Made by a program: the position numbers and the translations under genes. A stretch of 64,000 bases of DNA from CAVTWS01 sp963732655. Lineage in GTDB: Bacteria; Actinomycetota; Acidimicrobiia; Acidimicrobiales; SHLQ01. Every line of letters starts with the position of its first letter. Position 1 is the first letter of the stretch. The notes beneath the pieces are model-generated. The model was not told the origin of the DNA, searched no databases, and saw only the letters and a list, made by a program, of their open reading frames with translations. Of the stretch, positions 1-10,659 are shown in pieces. The DNA is taken from NCBI GenBank assembly GCA_963732655.1, contig CAVTAI010000017.1, positions 1 through 64,000 of the forward strand, written 5' to 3'.

Positions 1-772
1 AGCCGATACACTCGGGGGATGTAACACTTTTCTTGTGCATGACATCGATGTAAGTGGGACAAACCTGACTACAGACCCCGCAGGAGACACACCGGTCTGT
101 ATCACGGGTAACCCGAAGCGGCGACAGCGCGGAAAGCAGCCCCAACAGGGCACCATAGGGGCACAGGTAGCGGCAGAACGGGTTGCGCAGCAGGAAAGAT
201 GCCGCCACAAGTAAGGTTATTATTAGCAGAGCACGCGGTGACATGTGCAGAAAGAAATCCAGAAGACGCACATCGGCGGTTTTGTGATAACTGGATTGAA
301 TAAAATTCTGCAGTGATTCTGATGACATGGCAACGACAATGGAAAACAGAAAAAAGGCCAGGAGCAGATACTTCAAACTCCGCAGCAGGATATCCAACCA
401 GACGGGTGCACGAAAATTCCTTCTGAAAAGGGAAAAACCACCCTTCCAGTACATCGGAAAGCGTGGCAACCGGACAGATCCAGGAACAGAACGAGCGCCG
501 CAGCAACAGCGCCCCGACCAGAATGGTGACAAAAATCACAACCGCCGCCGGATGAACCGTATCGATGCCAAGCCCGCGGAACCAGGCCGAAAGCCCCAGA
601 AGTCCCGAAATGGGCAGAAATCCTTCCACGCCTTCCCCGGGGCGCACTACAATGACCCTCCGCTGCGAACATGGGCAACAAATTGGTAAAATTGAAGACC
701 CAGCCAGAGCATGAATGCGAGAAAACAGAACTGGATCAGAATGCGAAGCGGTTGAACATAGCGGGCGGACAT
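1..772 (-). pseudogene. NapH-like membrane polyferredoxin, frameshifted and cut by the window edge
   Basis: The protein can be reassembled from three reading frames. It starts at ATG 772 (MSARYVQPLRILIQF), has several hydrophobic segments, two CxxxCP motifs (RRSFCSWICPVAT and RNPFCRYLCPYGALLG), and then a ferredoxin-type pair, CVSCGVCSQVCP near 50-100 and a final Cys at the window edge. This is the layout of the NapH/NosR-C-terminal family of membrane proteins that carry electrons through 4Fe-4S clusters. Frame changes are needed near 655-660 and near 440, both next to homopolymers. The gene continues beyond position 1. It lies directly downstream of the HtrA gene on the same strand. Codon use is less GC-biased than in the rest of the window and looks proteobacterial. 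The exact electron-transfer partner cannot be told. Confidence 0.7.
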
Positions 773-826
773 GGGGGCTCCCGGCAGAAAATAGGGGGTG
801 GACCGAAGCCCACCCCCACTGGCGTG

Positions 827-2262
827 CTATTCCGCTTTCATGGCGACATAGTGAACAGTTCCGTCCGGACGTCGGAGCAACAGCCGGACTACGTCACCTT
901 TAGCAATTTTTGAAATGAGAGCCGTGTATGATTCAAGGCTTTCCAGGTAGCTGGCCGTTAATTTCCATGACTAAACTGCCAGCAGTAATTCCGACCTCTT
1001 CGGCGGACGACCCGGATTTCACCTCGGTTATGACCAAACCTGTTTTGTTGTCTTTAATTCCATAGCGACCAGCCAGTTCACGGTTCAAATCCTGCACCGT
1101 GATACCAAGTTTATCGCTTTCACTGCCGCCACCAGGAACGGCAGCCGCTTCACCATCCTTCAGCCGGCCACCACCACAAAAACATCCAGCCGTTTTCCGT
1201 CGCGATAGATGCCCAACCTTACTTTCTTGTCAATCGGTGTCACGGCAACCAAACGGGGCAGCTCATTGCTTTCGGCAATCGGTTTGCCGTCGTATTCCAG
1301 GATGATATCACCCGCCTTCAATCCGGCCTTCTCAGCAGGGGTATCCTTCTCTACATTCGCTATCAGGGCGCCTTTGTCGGATTCAAGTCCAAAGGATTTG
1401 GCCAGATCAGCCGTCAACGGCTGAAAACGCAAACGCAGTAGCCGCGGGTCACCTTGCCGGAGTCGCGCAACTGGGCAACGATCCCCTTGGCCATATTGAT
1501 CGGAATGGCAAAACCGATCCCCTGCCCCCCGGCAATGATTGCGGTATTAATGCCGATCACCTTGCCCCTGGCACTGAAAGCGGTCCTCCGGAATTACCCG
1601 GGTTAATGGAAGCATCGGTCTGGATGAAATCATCATAGGGGCCGCTACCGATAACGCGCCCCTTGGCGCTGACGATGCCGGCGGTAACGGTCTGGGCCAG
1701 GCCAAAGGGATTGCCGATGGCCATCACCCATTCGCCAACCTCCAGGGCATCGCTGTCACCCAGCTCGGTCGAGGGAAACGGCCCTTGTCGCTGATCTTGA
1801 TCAGTGCCAGGTCCAGTTTTTCGTCCAGCCCCTTGATCTGCCCTTCAACTCACGACCATCAGAGAGCTTGACCATAACTTCGTCGGCACCGTTGACCACA
1901 TGATTATTGGTGAGGATGAATCCATCCGGGCTGATGATGAATCCGGTACCGAGACTCTGTTCACGACGGGGACGCTGCTGGGCGTACTGATCAAGCTGTC
2001 CGAAGAAATCATCGAAGAAATTGTCAAAGGGAGACTGCGTGCGAGGCCGCTGCATACGCTGTTGCTGTTTCGGTTTGATGACCTTGGCTGTGCGGATGTT
2101 GACGACGGTCGGCGTAAGCCTTTTTGCCAGATCGACAAAGTCGGGGCTGACATACTGGGCATTGGAAAACGACGGAATGGAAAACGTGAATACGAGACCT
2201 GCGACCAGAATACGAACTGCTGAAATGAACGGTGTTGTGGTTCGGGTAGACGAGAGGCCCAT
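827..2262 (-). pseudogene. Do-type periplasmic serine protease (HtrA/DegP-like), multiply frameshifted
   Basis: Reassembly across frames gives a full-length Do protease of about 475 residues. It starts at ATG 2262 (MGLSSTRTTTPF), has a signal peptide ending near SFSNAQ, and then SPDFVDLAKRLTPTVVNI. The catalytic triad is visible: His in TNNHVVNGA (about 1900), Asp in LDLALIKI (about 1800) and Ser in NPGNSGGP (about 1595). Two PDZ domains follow: PAEKAGLKAGDIILEY (about 1300) and a second one with KTGLVITEVKSGSSAEEVG (about 1020). The stop is at 827-829. At least six single-base frame changes are needed, so the sequence as given encodes no working protein. The family degrades and refolds envelope proteins. 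The sequence type is proteobacterial and unlike the actinobacterial genes to the right. The same-strand polyferredoxin follows about 55 bases downstream. Confidence 0.85.
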
Positions 2263-2297
2263 GACCTCACGGCCGATCGGGTCGGGACCGTCAGCTT

Positions 2298-2649
2298 TCA
2301 CGCAGGCATCAGGCGCGTGGCTGACCGGTGCTGTTGCTGGGCTCTGGTGAGTGCGTGAAGGAGTTGTGCCCCGGCGTCGGTGAGCGGCTCGAGGCGTGTG
2401 GCGTCGAACTGGCGGCGGAGGCATATCGGACCATCCGTGTGTTTCGGCAGCCGTTTGGCGGAGCCCGGCAAGCGATTGCTCAGTGTCGCGGACGAGCTGG
2501 TCGAGGATCATGTTCGCCGTCCTCGACCAGCGACGTCTCCGGGATTCCCATCGACCGGTGTCGCCTGTGACCTCAGATTGACGTTCCTGCTGGCCAGCGA
2601 GGTGATCGCCGAGATTCTCCATATCTCCTTTGTTCCGTGCTTCCGTCAT
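2298..2649 (-). pseudogene. Small hypothetical protein of the type VII-like cluster, frameshifted
   Basis: An ATG at 2649 opens MTEARNKGDMENLGDHLAG, and a helical, charged protein continues through TANMILDQLVRDTEQSLAG to a frame change near 2410. In the other frame it runs LRRQFDATRLEPLTDAG to a stop at 2298. The corrected product is about 118 residues, probably alpha-helical, with no signal peptide. I do not recognise the family. It is the last gene of the same-strand cluster that holds the WXG100-like protein and the FtsK-type ATPase, so it may be a secretion partner or chaperone; that is inference from position only. It ends only 35 bases before the start of the unrelated HtrA gene, which is where the contig appears to change organism. 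Confidence 0.4.
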
Positions 2650-2741
2650 CTGCACGATCGTCGTCCACACGTCGACCGAGTCCGCCGGCTGTGATGAGAT
2701 GACAAAAAGGCACTGAAAGATTCGCAATGGTCGATGCCACC

Positions 2742-3250
2742 TCAACGGCCACGACAACCGTGCCGACCGCGTCTTTGGCAGGCGGCGGCCGACTTGCTGA
2801 GCGAACGTGCCAGTGGTTCGGCAAGGCGATGGTCGAGTTCACCAAGTGCTGCCGACGCCGCCGAGTTGTGTTGGTCGACGGCAGCCGACACCTGGTGGAG
2901 GACCTTCATCAGTTCCGAGGACGCTTCGGTTCCCTGCTGCTTCGCGTTGCAGCACGATCGAGTAGCTGCGTCGCGTTGTTCATCTGCTGCTGTGCGGCGG
3001 TCACCTCTGCGGACGCCGCAGCGCGCTGAGTCCGGGGCGCGGTTGTGAGCACCTGACCGCGCTTGGGTGCGATTGCTGTGCACGGTTGACGTTGCCACGC
3101 CCGCGATCAACTCCCACGGCCAGCCGCGCATCCGCCACGGCCAACTCGCGTCGAGCCGCAGCGATCACCCCGCGGAGCCTCTCTGCGTAGGTGCCGGTCG
3201 CAGCACGAAGAGCTGCGCACCGCATCAATCTCGGCTTTGACGTTCGACAC
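2742..3250 (-). pseudogene. Coiled-coil protein downstream of the WXG100-like gene, frameshifted
   Basis: A GTG at 3250 opens VSNVKAEIDAVR seven bases after the WXG100-like stop. The remaining sequence, read across three frames, is a long Ala/Gln/Glu-rich helical protein (AERLRGVIAAARRELA, AEVTAAQQQMNNATQL, SSELMKVLHQVSAAVD, ALGELDHRLAEPLARS) ending at 2742, about 168 residues. Heptad-like spacing suggests a coiled coil, as in many type VII substrates and their chaperones. No enzyme motif is visible. Frame changes occur near 3200, 3085 and 2950. The short spacing to the WXG100-like gene suggests co-expression. Confidence 0.45.
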
Positions 3251-3256
3251 GATCGA

Positions 3257-3537
3257 TCACATGCGCATTCCGCGGACTTCGTCGAGGCGGCGGGCGTACT
3301 CGTTGAGATATTGGATCATCGGCTTGCTGTCGTTGGCGACAAGAACACGGTGAGGCGCTTCTGGGAGTCGGCGTACTTGCTAGCGAACTTCTCCTTCTGC
3401 GCATCGTTCCACGAGGCGCTGTTGAGCGCACCTTGGAACTCCTTGCCGGCATCAATCACCTTCCGCTGGTAGCTCTCCAGAGCGGATGCGATCTCTTGAC
3501 ATCTTCCGGGTCGAGCGTTCACTCCTCCGTTAGACAT
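3257..3537 (-). pseudogene. WXG100-like type VII secretion protein, frameshifted
   Basis: The start ATG 3537 gives MSNGGVNARP. After correcting two indels the product is about 93 residues with the helix-turn-helix layout of WXG100 proteins: a first helix (FASALESYQRKVIDAG), a turn with SASWNDAQKEKF in the place of the WxG motif, and a second helix (KYADSQKRLTVFL) ending near Met-Arg-Met. WXG100 proteins are small helical dimers exported by type VII systems and recognised by the EccC/EssC ATPase. That ATPase is encoded ten bases upstream on the same strand, which supports the call. The literal frame breaks near 3510 and near 3320. Confidence 0.6.
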
Positions 3538-3547
3538 GTGGTAGCTC

Positions 3548-6500
3548 CTAGTTCGTTGGAACGGTCGTGATGGCCTCGTATCCGCGAATTCGCTTGGCCA
3601 ACCGGGCGAAGTGGTCGCCGACGAACAGTTGGCCGCGTTCGAGGGTCGGCGGAGTTCCGTAGGTCGGCAACACGACCCCGACGTCGTCCCGGTCCGTGCT
3701 GCTGCCCGCCAAACGGAATGCGAACTCGCGAAGCGAGTCGCTGCCGAGGTGCTCGATAACAGAAGCCATTCGGTCAGCCCACACCACGGTATGCAGCCCA
3801 AGATCAGGGCCATGCTGGATCACCCCGGCCAACATTGAGCCCGCCGTGGGCGGATCGTCGCTTGCGGCGTACGGGTCCTGTGGAGCAAGCGAGCTAGCCC
3901 GGTCAATCCCATGCAGGATCAAGAGTTGCTGGGCAGCGTCATAGTCCTGGGCGGCGGCGCGTGCCTTCAACTCGCCAGCCAGCGTTGCGAGGGTGGATTC
4001 AAAGGCCCCGGAGCGGGCGTAGTGGGCACCGAGCCCGCGGGCCACGTCCATGATCGAAATGGCGCGGCCGCTGTCCACACCTGGGTCGAAGTCGACCACA
4101 AAGACCTCGACCCCCTGCCGGCAGGCGGCCTCGATAACCGAGTGCATCGCTCCTCGCATTGCCTGGTCGGACTCGGCCCTGGCGCGCCTCGCCGTCCAGT
4201 GGGTCGATATACCGGAACCAACTGCATCGCCGCCATGCAGCATCAACAGGTTCGCTCCAGCGGGCGCGCCGAACCGCCAAGAGTTCGCGGCGTGCCAGGC
4301 TGAACGGCTCACCGAGCGGAACCCACAAGTGCTTCCGTCAGTCGCGGCAAACTCAGGGACTGGAGCGGCCTCGACACGGTGGCGTGCCCGTCGAACACCC
4401 GGGGCATACCAACCCAACCCGCCTGGCGGGCACGCTCGACAAGCTGAGCGACGATGCCCGGCCGGTCGACTTCGGAGACGTACAGGCCTTGGAACAGCTG
4501 ATTGCGGGCCTCGTCACCCCGAGCCGGATTGAAAAGGCCGGCCCCGAGTGCCGATAGTGCCCGGGCACCCTTGTTCGTGTCGCCCATCACGATCTCGGCG
4601 TCGTAATCGTTGCACTGGAACGCCACCCGCTGCGGCAACGAGGTCAGCGTCTGGCGATCCATCGCCGGCATGCTCGACAAGGTCTGCGAGGCCACCACGA
4701 GGTGAACACCGAACGACGGACCTTGCTTCACGATCGTGCTGAAGGCTGCGAACGCATCCTGGCCTACCGTGTCGGCTTCCTTGAAGAGCTCGTGGAACTC
4801 GTCCATCACCACCACCACCCGGGCGAGCGCTGCGCCGGTGGCCTTACGATAGCCCGGCAGGTTTACCTGCCCCGAGGCCTTCATCAGCTCGGCCCGGCGG
4901 CCGATCTCTGCCGACCAGGCTCTGAAGCACCGCCAACGAGAACTCTCGCTCACTGTGCACCGACACCATCCGTGCATGCGGCAAGCGTGGCGTACACCTT
5001 GAACTCGACGCCATGCTTGGCGTCGATCAGGTACAGCTCAAGCTCGTCGGGCGAATACAGCATCGCCATCGACAGGATCATCGGAATGCAGCGCCGTCGT
5101 CTTTCCCGAGCGGGCAGGCCAACAACGATCGCTCCGCCGGCAACCTCAGTCGAGGAGAACCACGCCGAGGTCGACTCCTTGAGCCCCGCTCCGGCCCAGA
5201 CACGCCGACGGCCCGATCGGCTGTGGTTCGCGCTCCACCACGTCCTGGGTCAGTGCCGATCGGCTCTGAGTCCGGGCAGGTATTCGGGAGTCGCGCCCGA
5301 TCGGCATCCGGGCAAGAACCGGGCAGGAGTGACTCCAGGGTCACGCGCGGCGGGCCGGGCTCGTTGCGCTGTGGGCCGCCTCCCCGACGGCGGCCAGCAG
5401 GCGCGCGTAGCCGGTCTCAGGTCGCCCATCTCGGTCAAACACCAGAGGAGGCGCTGCGTCGGGCAGCAGCCCGAGGGGGACGTGACCCATCGGGTCCGGC
5501 AATGCGATTCGAGCGATGTCCGTGCCGTGAACTCAAGTGCTGGGCGGCTTGAACCAGGCGCGGTGCGCCTGCGTACACCGCGGTTGTTGGGGTACTCGGT
5601 GCTGACGGTCGACGTGCAGGATGGTGAACACGCCACATCGCGGGCCGTTCTCGATCAGACTGAGCAGGCTGTTCGCGGCACGATCTCGGAGAACCCGTTC
5701 GGGTAGTCGAATGACGACGAGCAGCCGATATGGCTCGGATACCTCGCCGGCGTGCTGGTTGTATTCGTCGATCGATTCGAACTGCCCACGAAGGTAGGTG
5801 GAAATCACGACTTCAAGGTGGTCCGAGAGGCCTTCAAGCAGTCGCTCGATGTCGCGCTCCGACGTCCAGGTCTTCTCGTCGACGAGCTGAACGTCGTACT
5901 CCGCGAGATGGCGGAAGTCGGCCACCGATTGCCCGATAGCCACCGAATCGATGACCTTGAACTGCAGACGCGCCCGGTGGCGACCGCAGCCAACAGCCGC
6001 AGCATCAACGATCGAACGAGACCGGTCGCCGGATCACGCCCGTCGGCATCCCAGCCAACGGCCAACCCCGACTCGAACGGGAACGGGATCAACGCCGGGA
6101 TCGCCGGCAACTCCGCTGTCTCCTGTGCCTGCAGTTCTCCGAGACGGATCAGCCGCTGGACCGAGGCAGCCGCGGTGGGCGAATCCCACCGAGCATCTGA
6201 CCACGCTGCTGCGGGCAGGGTGACTGCGAACTCGACCGCGGCGACAGCGCCTCGTAGCTCTTCGACCATCCGGCGTTGCTCGTCTCGTTGCCGGTCCAGC
6301 AACTCTTTCAAAGCGAGATCGACTGGTCCGGACGCCGCGCGCACCTGAGCGGCGATGTGCGCCTGCTTGAGCCCGGGAACGACCAGTGCAGAGTGTCGAG
6401 ACGGTCAAGCTTACGCCACAGTTCGTGTTGGCTGTCGACGCCTGGTCGAGCGCCACGCCGCCACCCGGGCTTGTGCTCCCAGTCGAGGTGTAGCCGGTTC

Positions 6501-6551
6501 AAATCGATCGGCAAGCCGGTCCGCCTTCCCGAGATAGAGCGGCCCACTCAT
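3548..6551 (-). pseudogene. EccC-like FtsK/SpoIIIE-family ATPase of a type VII-like system, multiply frameshifted
   Basis: Reassembled from ATG 6551 (MSGPLYLGKADRL) to 3548, the product is about 1000 residues. Order: a helical N-terminal part (about 6550-6230), a first ATPase-like domain (LPAIPALIPFPFESGLAVGW onward) without a clear P-loop, a second domain with a Walker A that becomes GLPGSGKTTAL if one missing G near 5105-5112 is restored, a Walker B VVVVMDEFHELF at about 4785-4820 and RQTLTSLPQRVAFQ, and a third degenerate domain ending AITTVPTN. One intact and two degenerate motor domains recall EccC/EssC. No N-terminal membrane segments are seen, unlike classical EccC. The ATG overlaps the stop of the upstream gene (ATGA). 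At least five frame changes are present. Confidence 0.65.
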
Positions 6552-6884
6552 CGATTGCGGCTCTGTACGCGCCGGGCGGCGGGCCTGTATCTGTGTGAGG
6601 ACCAGGTGCAAAGTAACGTCTGCCCGCCAACGTGTTACGATGACGGCTGCCCAATGATGTCTGATCCTTGAGGCCCGGGCCGTCGCGGTCAACGGCATCC
6701 TCGACCGCCTGCCGCGCCGAGAAGCTCGGCGTGGGCAACCTCCAGTCTTCCGCCGATCCTGTATCTGAACCAAGGCGGCTTCGGACGACACTCGCTGCGC
6801 CGCGAGTTGAGCGACCAGGTGCAGCGTGCGCCGCATCAACTGGTCCGCCGACGGCTGTACCCCACTCACCGAAGCGTGGGTCAC
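6548..6884 (-). pseudogene. Small hypothetical protein upstream of the FtsK-type ATPase, frameshifted
   Basis: A GTG at 6884 overlaps the stop of the preceding gene (GTGA) and opens VTHASVSGVQPSADQLMRRT, followed by a helical stretch LVAQLAAQRVSSEAALVQIQ. The frame is lost near 6740 and the downstream part is uncertain. A stop at 6548 overlapping the ATG of the ATPase gene fits an ATGA junction. The product would be about 111 residues. The family is not recognised. The overlaps on both sides argue that it is a real member of the operon. Confidence 0.35.
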
Positions 6885-7219
6885 GACCCGGCTACCTCGA
6901 GCCTAGACAACCTGGCGCGCTGACGGAACGTCAACTGTTCCGCCGACACCGTGACGCCGAGCCAGCCCTTCTCGAGTAGCGTCGACAAGGCGTGGACCAG
7001 AAGGCGGTCATACCCAGGCGCCTCCACCGCCGACGGATCGAGGTAGTCCTCGATGAACAGCGCTGCCCCCAGTGCACCCCACGGCGAGTGCTTCGACAGC
7101 GAGTCGCTCAACACAGAGTCCCCGCCAGGCGATCCACGAAGACCCGGTGGTCGGCACCTCTGCGCACTTGCGATCGCCGGCCGGACGAGACTGGGCTCGA
7201 AAGTGTTGGCTGGATTCAC
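6881..7219 (-). CDS. Hypothetical protein of the type VII-like cluster
   Basis: This 112-residue frame starts at a GTG that overlaps the stop of the zinc-ribbon gene and ends in a TGA that overlaps the next GTG, so it is coupled on both sides. The sequence has a Pro/Ser-rich first half and a more structured second half (GALGAALFIEDYLDPSAVEA, LLVHALSTLLEKGWLGVTV). It is free of frameshifts, although its neighbours are not. No signal peptide, membrane segment or known motif is visible. It might instead be the displaced C-terminus of the preceding gene, but the GTGA overlap makes a separate gene more likely. Confidence 0.4.
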   Translation of the reverse strand: MNPANTFEPSLVRPAIASAQRCRPPGLRGSPGGDSVLSDSLSKHSPWGALGAALFIEDYLDPSAVEAPGYDRLLVHALSTLLEKGWLGVTVSAEQLTFRQRARLSRLEVAGS

Positions 7220-8555
7220 CAGGAGCGGTCCACGGTACCGAGCATCGCCAGACTATCTAGACCGTTCTCGACGGCGTGGTCTGCGTCGAACGGAGCGGGT
7301 TCCACCCCGGCAGCGGACGCTATACGCATGACTGAACGGCTCGCCGCGGCCGTCATCGCCGCGTCGAAGTAGTACTGCCGCGTCGGACCGTACTCGGAGG
7401 CGAATACCGGCGGGCCGACGAAGCCGTCGTTCGGGACTGGCTCACCGATCGCGTCCGACCATCTACGCTGGTCGATCGGGGCAAGGTGCATCCACAGATT
7501 GGTGCAGCGCATCCGCCGAATCGCTTGAAGCCCGGCGTCCACCAACTCGGACTCGCCCGAAAGGTATCGCGGGCAAACTTCCATCCCCCCCACCCACTCC
7601 CACTCCCCCCGCTCCGAGTGTCGGCATACCTCTGCGACAAGCGCCGCGTACGCTGGAGTGTCCTGCGGGTACAGGTCTGTGACGAGCAGTCCAATCACGG
7701 CCATCTCGTCGAACGGGCCCGCAGTGTCAGGACCCAGGAACTTGTAGCGACCGTACCGTGCCAACCACTCAGCCGTCATCCGATCCGTCGCCACCGCGGC
7801 CGGACACGGCTTCTTGGTCCAAGAAACGCCACTCCAGCCCCCTTCGGCAATTCCCGAGACGTTGCAACAGTCGGCGCAGCGCCGTGTCGTTGTCGGCGGT
7901 GGTGTATCCTGAGCCTGACCCCACAACTCGCGTAGCTGCGCCCACAGCTCCCGGTATGCGGCGTCCTGTGCTGCCTGAGGGTGCTCCAGGTACTCGACGG
8001 TGGAGTCGATCAACGTGCGGATGCTCGCACGGTCATTCCCGGGTCGAGGGGAACGCGGGACCACCTCAAACCATCGCTGCAAGACGGCCAACGCCTCCCC
8101 GAGCATTCCTGCCTGTAACGCTGCGTGGCAAAGGCGGGACCGGGCTCGATAATCGGGCCCCGAGTCCATTTGCACCAGAACAGCTTCGACACGGCCGCCC
8201 GCGCCTGCGCAGCGCCGCCGGCGCGCCCGCCGGCCGCCTCTTCGCGGTATGCCCACCACGTAGTCGAAGCGCGCCGCGTCCTTACGCCAATCTGTCGCGT
8301 GTGCGAGGAGGTAGTCGATCTTGTAGCGCTCGGCAGCGTGTTCGTAGCGGCCTACCATCTCACCTGAACACAGTGGCGACCGCCCGCACTTTGAACACGT
8401 CTTCGGCCACGTCCGCCTGTCGGGAGCGTGTTCCCCTTCGCCGCAGTTGAGTGCGTCCGGGCACGCCCATGACCGCACGTCCGCGTCAGCCAGAGGTTGA
8501 TACCCATACGGAGTGGGCGGCCGACTGCCGGACCCTTCCGCCCGAACAGTCCCAC
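7216..8555 (-). CDS. Zinc-ribbon protein of unknown function heading the type VII-like cluster
   Basis: The open frame runs from 8478 to 7216 (420 residues). A GTG at 8555 (VGLFGRKGPAVGRP) in a neighbouring frame joins it if one base near 8510 is corrected, giving about 446 residues. Near the N-terminus CPDALNCGEG and TCSKCGR, about 20 residues apart, look like a zinc ribbon. The rest is helical with repeated short helices (ALQAGMLGEALAVLQRWFEV, AYRELWAQLRELWGQAQ) that might be a TPR-like scaffold, then a C-terminal part ending ENGLDSLAMLGTVDRSW. I do not recognise the family. It is the first gene of the same-strand cluster leading to the FtsK-type ATPase and WXG100-like protein. Confidence 0.5.
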
Positions 8556-8933
8556 GTGCGAGCCCCCTAGTGTCGTTCCACGTAAACTAGGATTCTACCA
8601 GCTTCCGCGATTGACGAGCCCGAACCACGGGCCTGGGCGTGCGAACGATGTCTACCGGCGTAGTCGACAACAAGTCGAACCGTGGTCGCGGTCGGCCTCA
8701 ACTGTCGTACCACAAGCACGTCGAGCATCCTCCGTCAGGGCAAGCCGCTGAGGCTTGGCGGGAGGCCCGACGACGACACCGCACGTGCTCAAAGGGACGA
8801 ACTACGCCGCCTGAGGATCGAGAGCTGGCAGGACGCCATCGGAGCGACCGCCGCGGGACGGGACCTTGCGGCGTGAGATGGAAAGTCTCAGAATACGCGG
8901 AGATCGAGATAACACGCTGTGAGATTGTGTCAA
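8556..8933. other. Stretch without a supported gene
   Basis: Between the zinc-ribbon gene and the insertion sequence there are several short overlapping open frames on both strands, none with a recognisable motif or a convincing ribosome binding site. A 64-codon plus-strand frame at 8682-8876 has a helical charged end (DELRRLRIESWQDAI) and could be a remnant of a gene, but nothing supports a function. Confidence 0.4.
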
Positions 8934-8978
8934 GTGTCGGTACCCGCCTGACGGTTCGTGTTCGGTACCTGTCTGACA
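8934..8978 (-). repeat. Left terminal repeats of the IS481-like element (two copies)
   Basis: On the minus strand two units occur, TGTCAGACAGGTACCGAAC (8960-8978) and a diverged copy CGTCAGGCGGGTACCGACAC (8934-8953). Both share GTCAG...GGTACCG with the right-end repeats and are inverted relative to them. Confidence 0.6.
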
Positions 8979-8988
8979 CTTCAAACCC

Positions 8989-10478
8989 TCATGCGGTTTT
9001 GGGCTGTCGGGGGCGGCCTTTGGGGTTGGCGAACGCGCCGAGTTCGCGGGAGCGGTCGTGCCGGATCGGGTGCACCCGGATGACCTTGCGTCATCGACGA
9101 CAGCTGCACCGAGCCGGCCACGATGGTGACGTCGATGCTGGCCGGGCCCAGGCCCGCCCGGCCCGGTACGGGGTGCCGGCGAAGCTGACCATGCCGTCGC
9201 CGTCGGCCATCCGGGTCACGGTCAGCCCGCGGTGGCGTCCCGGGCGCGCCGCTGCACCTGAGCCCGGGCGCTCCGGTCCGGCTGGTCGTGCTTGACCCGC
9301 TGCGCGTGCGTTGCGATCAGCACCCCGGCGTGCAGGATCTCGACCAGCCCGCCGGTCACGACGACCTCGACCTGCTCGCCGGCGTACGTCGGCCCGGCCC
9401 GATAGGTGAACCCGGCCAGGATGATCAGCCCGCGCTGATCGACCCACCGTGACACCCCGGCCGGACGACGCCGCGCGGCTATGACCGGATTGCGCGCCGA
9501 CTGACCGGTCGACGGTGTCAGCCGTCGCGTCGACAGCGGTCAACCGCTCGGCCGCCACAGCGAACCGCTCCGCGGGCGGCCGCCCGCCGCAGGGACTGGT
9601 GCGGCCGCACGGTGTTGTACTGCTCGACCCACGCGTCCAGCGACGCCTGCGCGTCCGCGATCGTGGCGAACTGCCGGTCGTGTCGGCCGAGAACATCCGC
9701 GCGCAGCGTCTTGTGGAACCGCTCGACCTTGCCGGTGGTGGTCGGCGAGTACGGCGCGGTCAGCAGGTGCCGGATCCCGTTCTCCGTGCAGATCCGGTCG
9801 AACAGCACCGGCCCCGTGCCCGGCCCGAACCGGGCCGGTGAACACCTTGCCGTTGTCGGTCAGGATCTGCTCCGGCACCCCATGGCGGCGCATCGCCGCA
9901 GCGCAGCGCCTCGCACACCGGCCGGGCCGTGGCCCGCACGACCAGCCTGGGCGCAGACGCAGAACCGGGAGTGGTCATCGATGCCGGTGACGACCTTGCA
10001 GCTCGCTGCCGTCGGCCAGGTGCACCCCGCCCATGACGTCCATCTGCCACAACTCCATCGACCGGCTCCGCTCCCACCGCCGGTAGTCCTCCCGCCTCCG
10101 GCGGCGCTTCTGCGGCCTCGACCAGGCCATGGCGCACCAGACGCCCGATAGACCGCCGACCGGCCCGGCAGCGGCTCGACGCCTTCCCGCGCAGCTGCCA
10201 GACGATCCGCGCCGGACCCCACCCCGGATGCGCCCGCCGCAGCGCCACGATCCGCGCCTCGACCGCGCCGGCATCTGATGCGGACACGACGCCGGCCGCG
10301 ACGACCGGTCGGCCAGACCCGCCCAGCCCACCTCGGCGGCATACCGGCGCAGCCAGCCGTGCACCGTCTGCCGCGCCACCCCGATACCGGCGCGCCACCT
10401 CGGTGACCGTCGCGCCCGTCCAAGCACCTCCAGCACCGCCTGATACCGCTGCTCCACCACACCCAGCTCCACCAGCAT
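8989..10478 (-). pseudogene. IS481-family DDE transposase, multiply frameshifted
   Basis: Reassembly from ATG 10478 (MLVELGVVEQRYQAVLEVL) to a stop at 8989 gives about 495 residues. A helix-turn-helix lies near VARQTVHGWLRRYA. The integrase core follows: WQMDVMGGVHLADGSEL (first Asp), LTDNGKVFTG (second Asp) and TTGKVERFHKTLRADV (Glu), which is the DDE triad. The typical IS481 end is NTVRPHQSL, and then a C-terminal beta-rich domain (RGLIILAGFTYRAGPTY) and the basic tail FANPKGRPRQPKTA. At least six single-base frame changes occur, near 10430, 10170, 9960, 9870, 9580 and 9240. The triad itself is intact, so the element could be functional if these are sequencing errors. Confidence 0.8.
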
Positions 10479-10555
10479 GGTACCGGCCTCCTCCGAAGCA
10501 GCGATCACTGACCGTATCGAGAGAATGGCGACCCGACGGCAGAGACAGGCGAAAG

Positions 10556-10659
10556 TGTCACATCAGGTACCGGAGCCACTGTCGCCCAGGTACCGGAGCC
10601 GCGTCCCAGAACTGTCACACCAGCTACCGGAGCCAATGTGTCAAGCATGTACCGGGACC
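10556..10659 (+). repeat. Right terminal repeats of the IS481-like element (four copies)
   Basis: Four direct units begin at 10556, 10580, 10613 and 10639. The first three read TGTC-ACATC/GCCC/ACACC-AGGTACCGGAGCC, the third with AGCTACC; the fourth is more diverged (TGTCAAGCATGTACCGGGACC). They lie immediately upstream of the transposase gene and probably bind the transposase. Confidence 0.65.
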
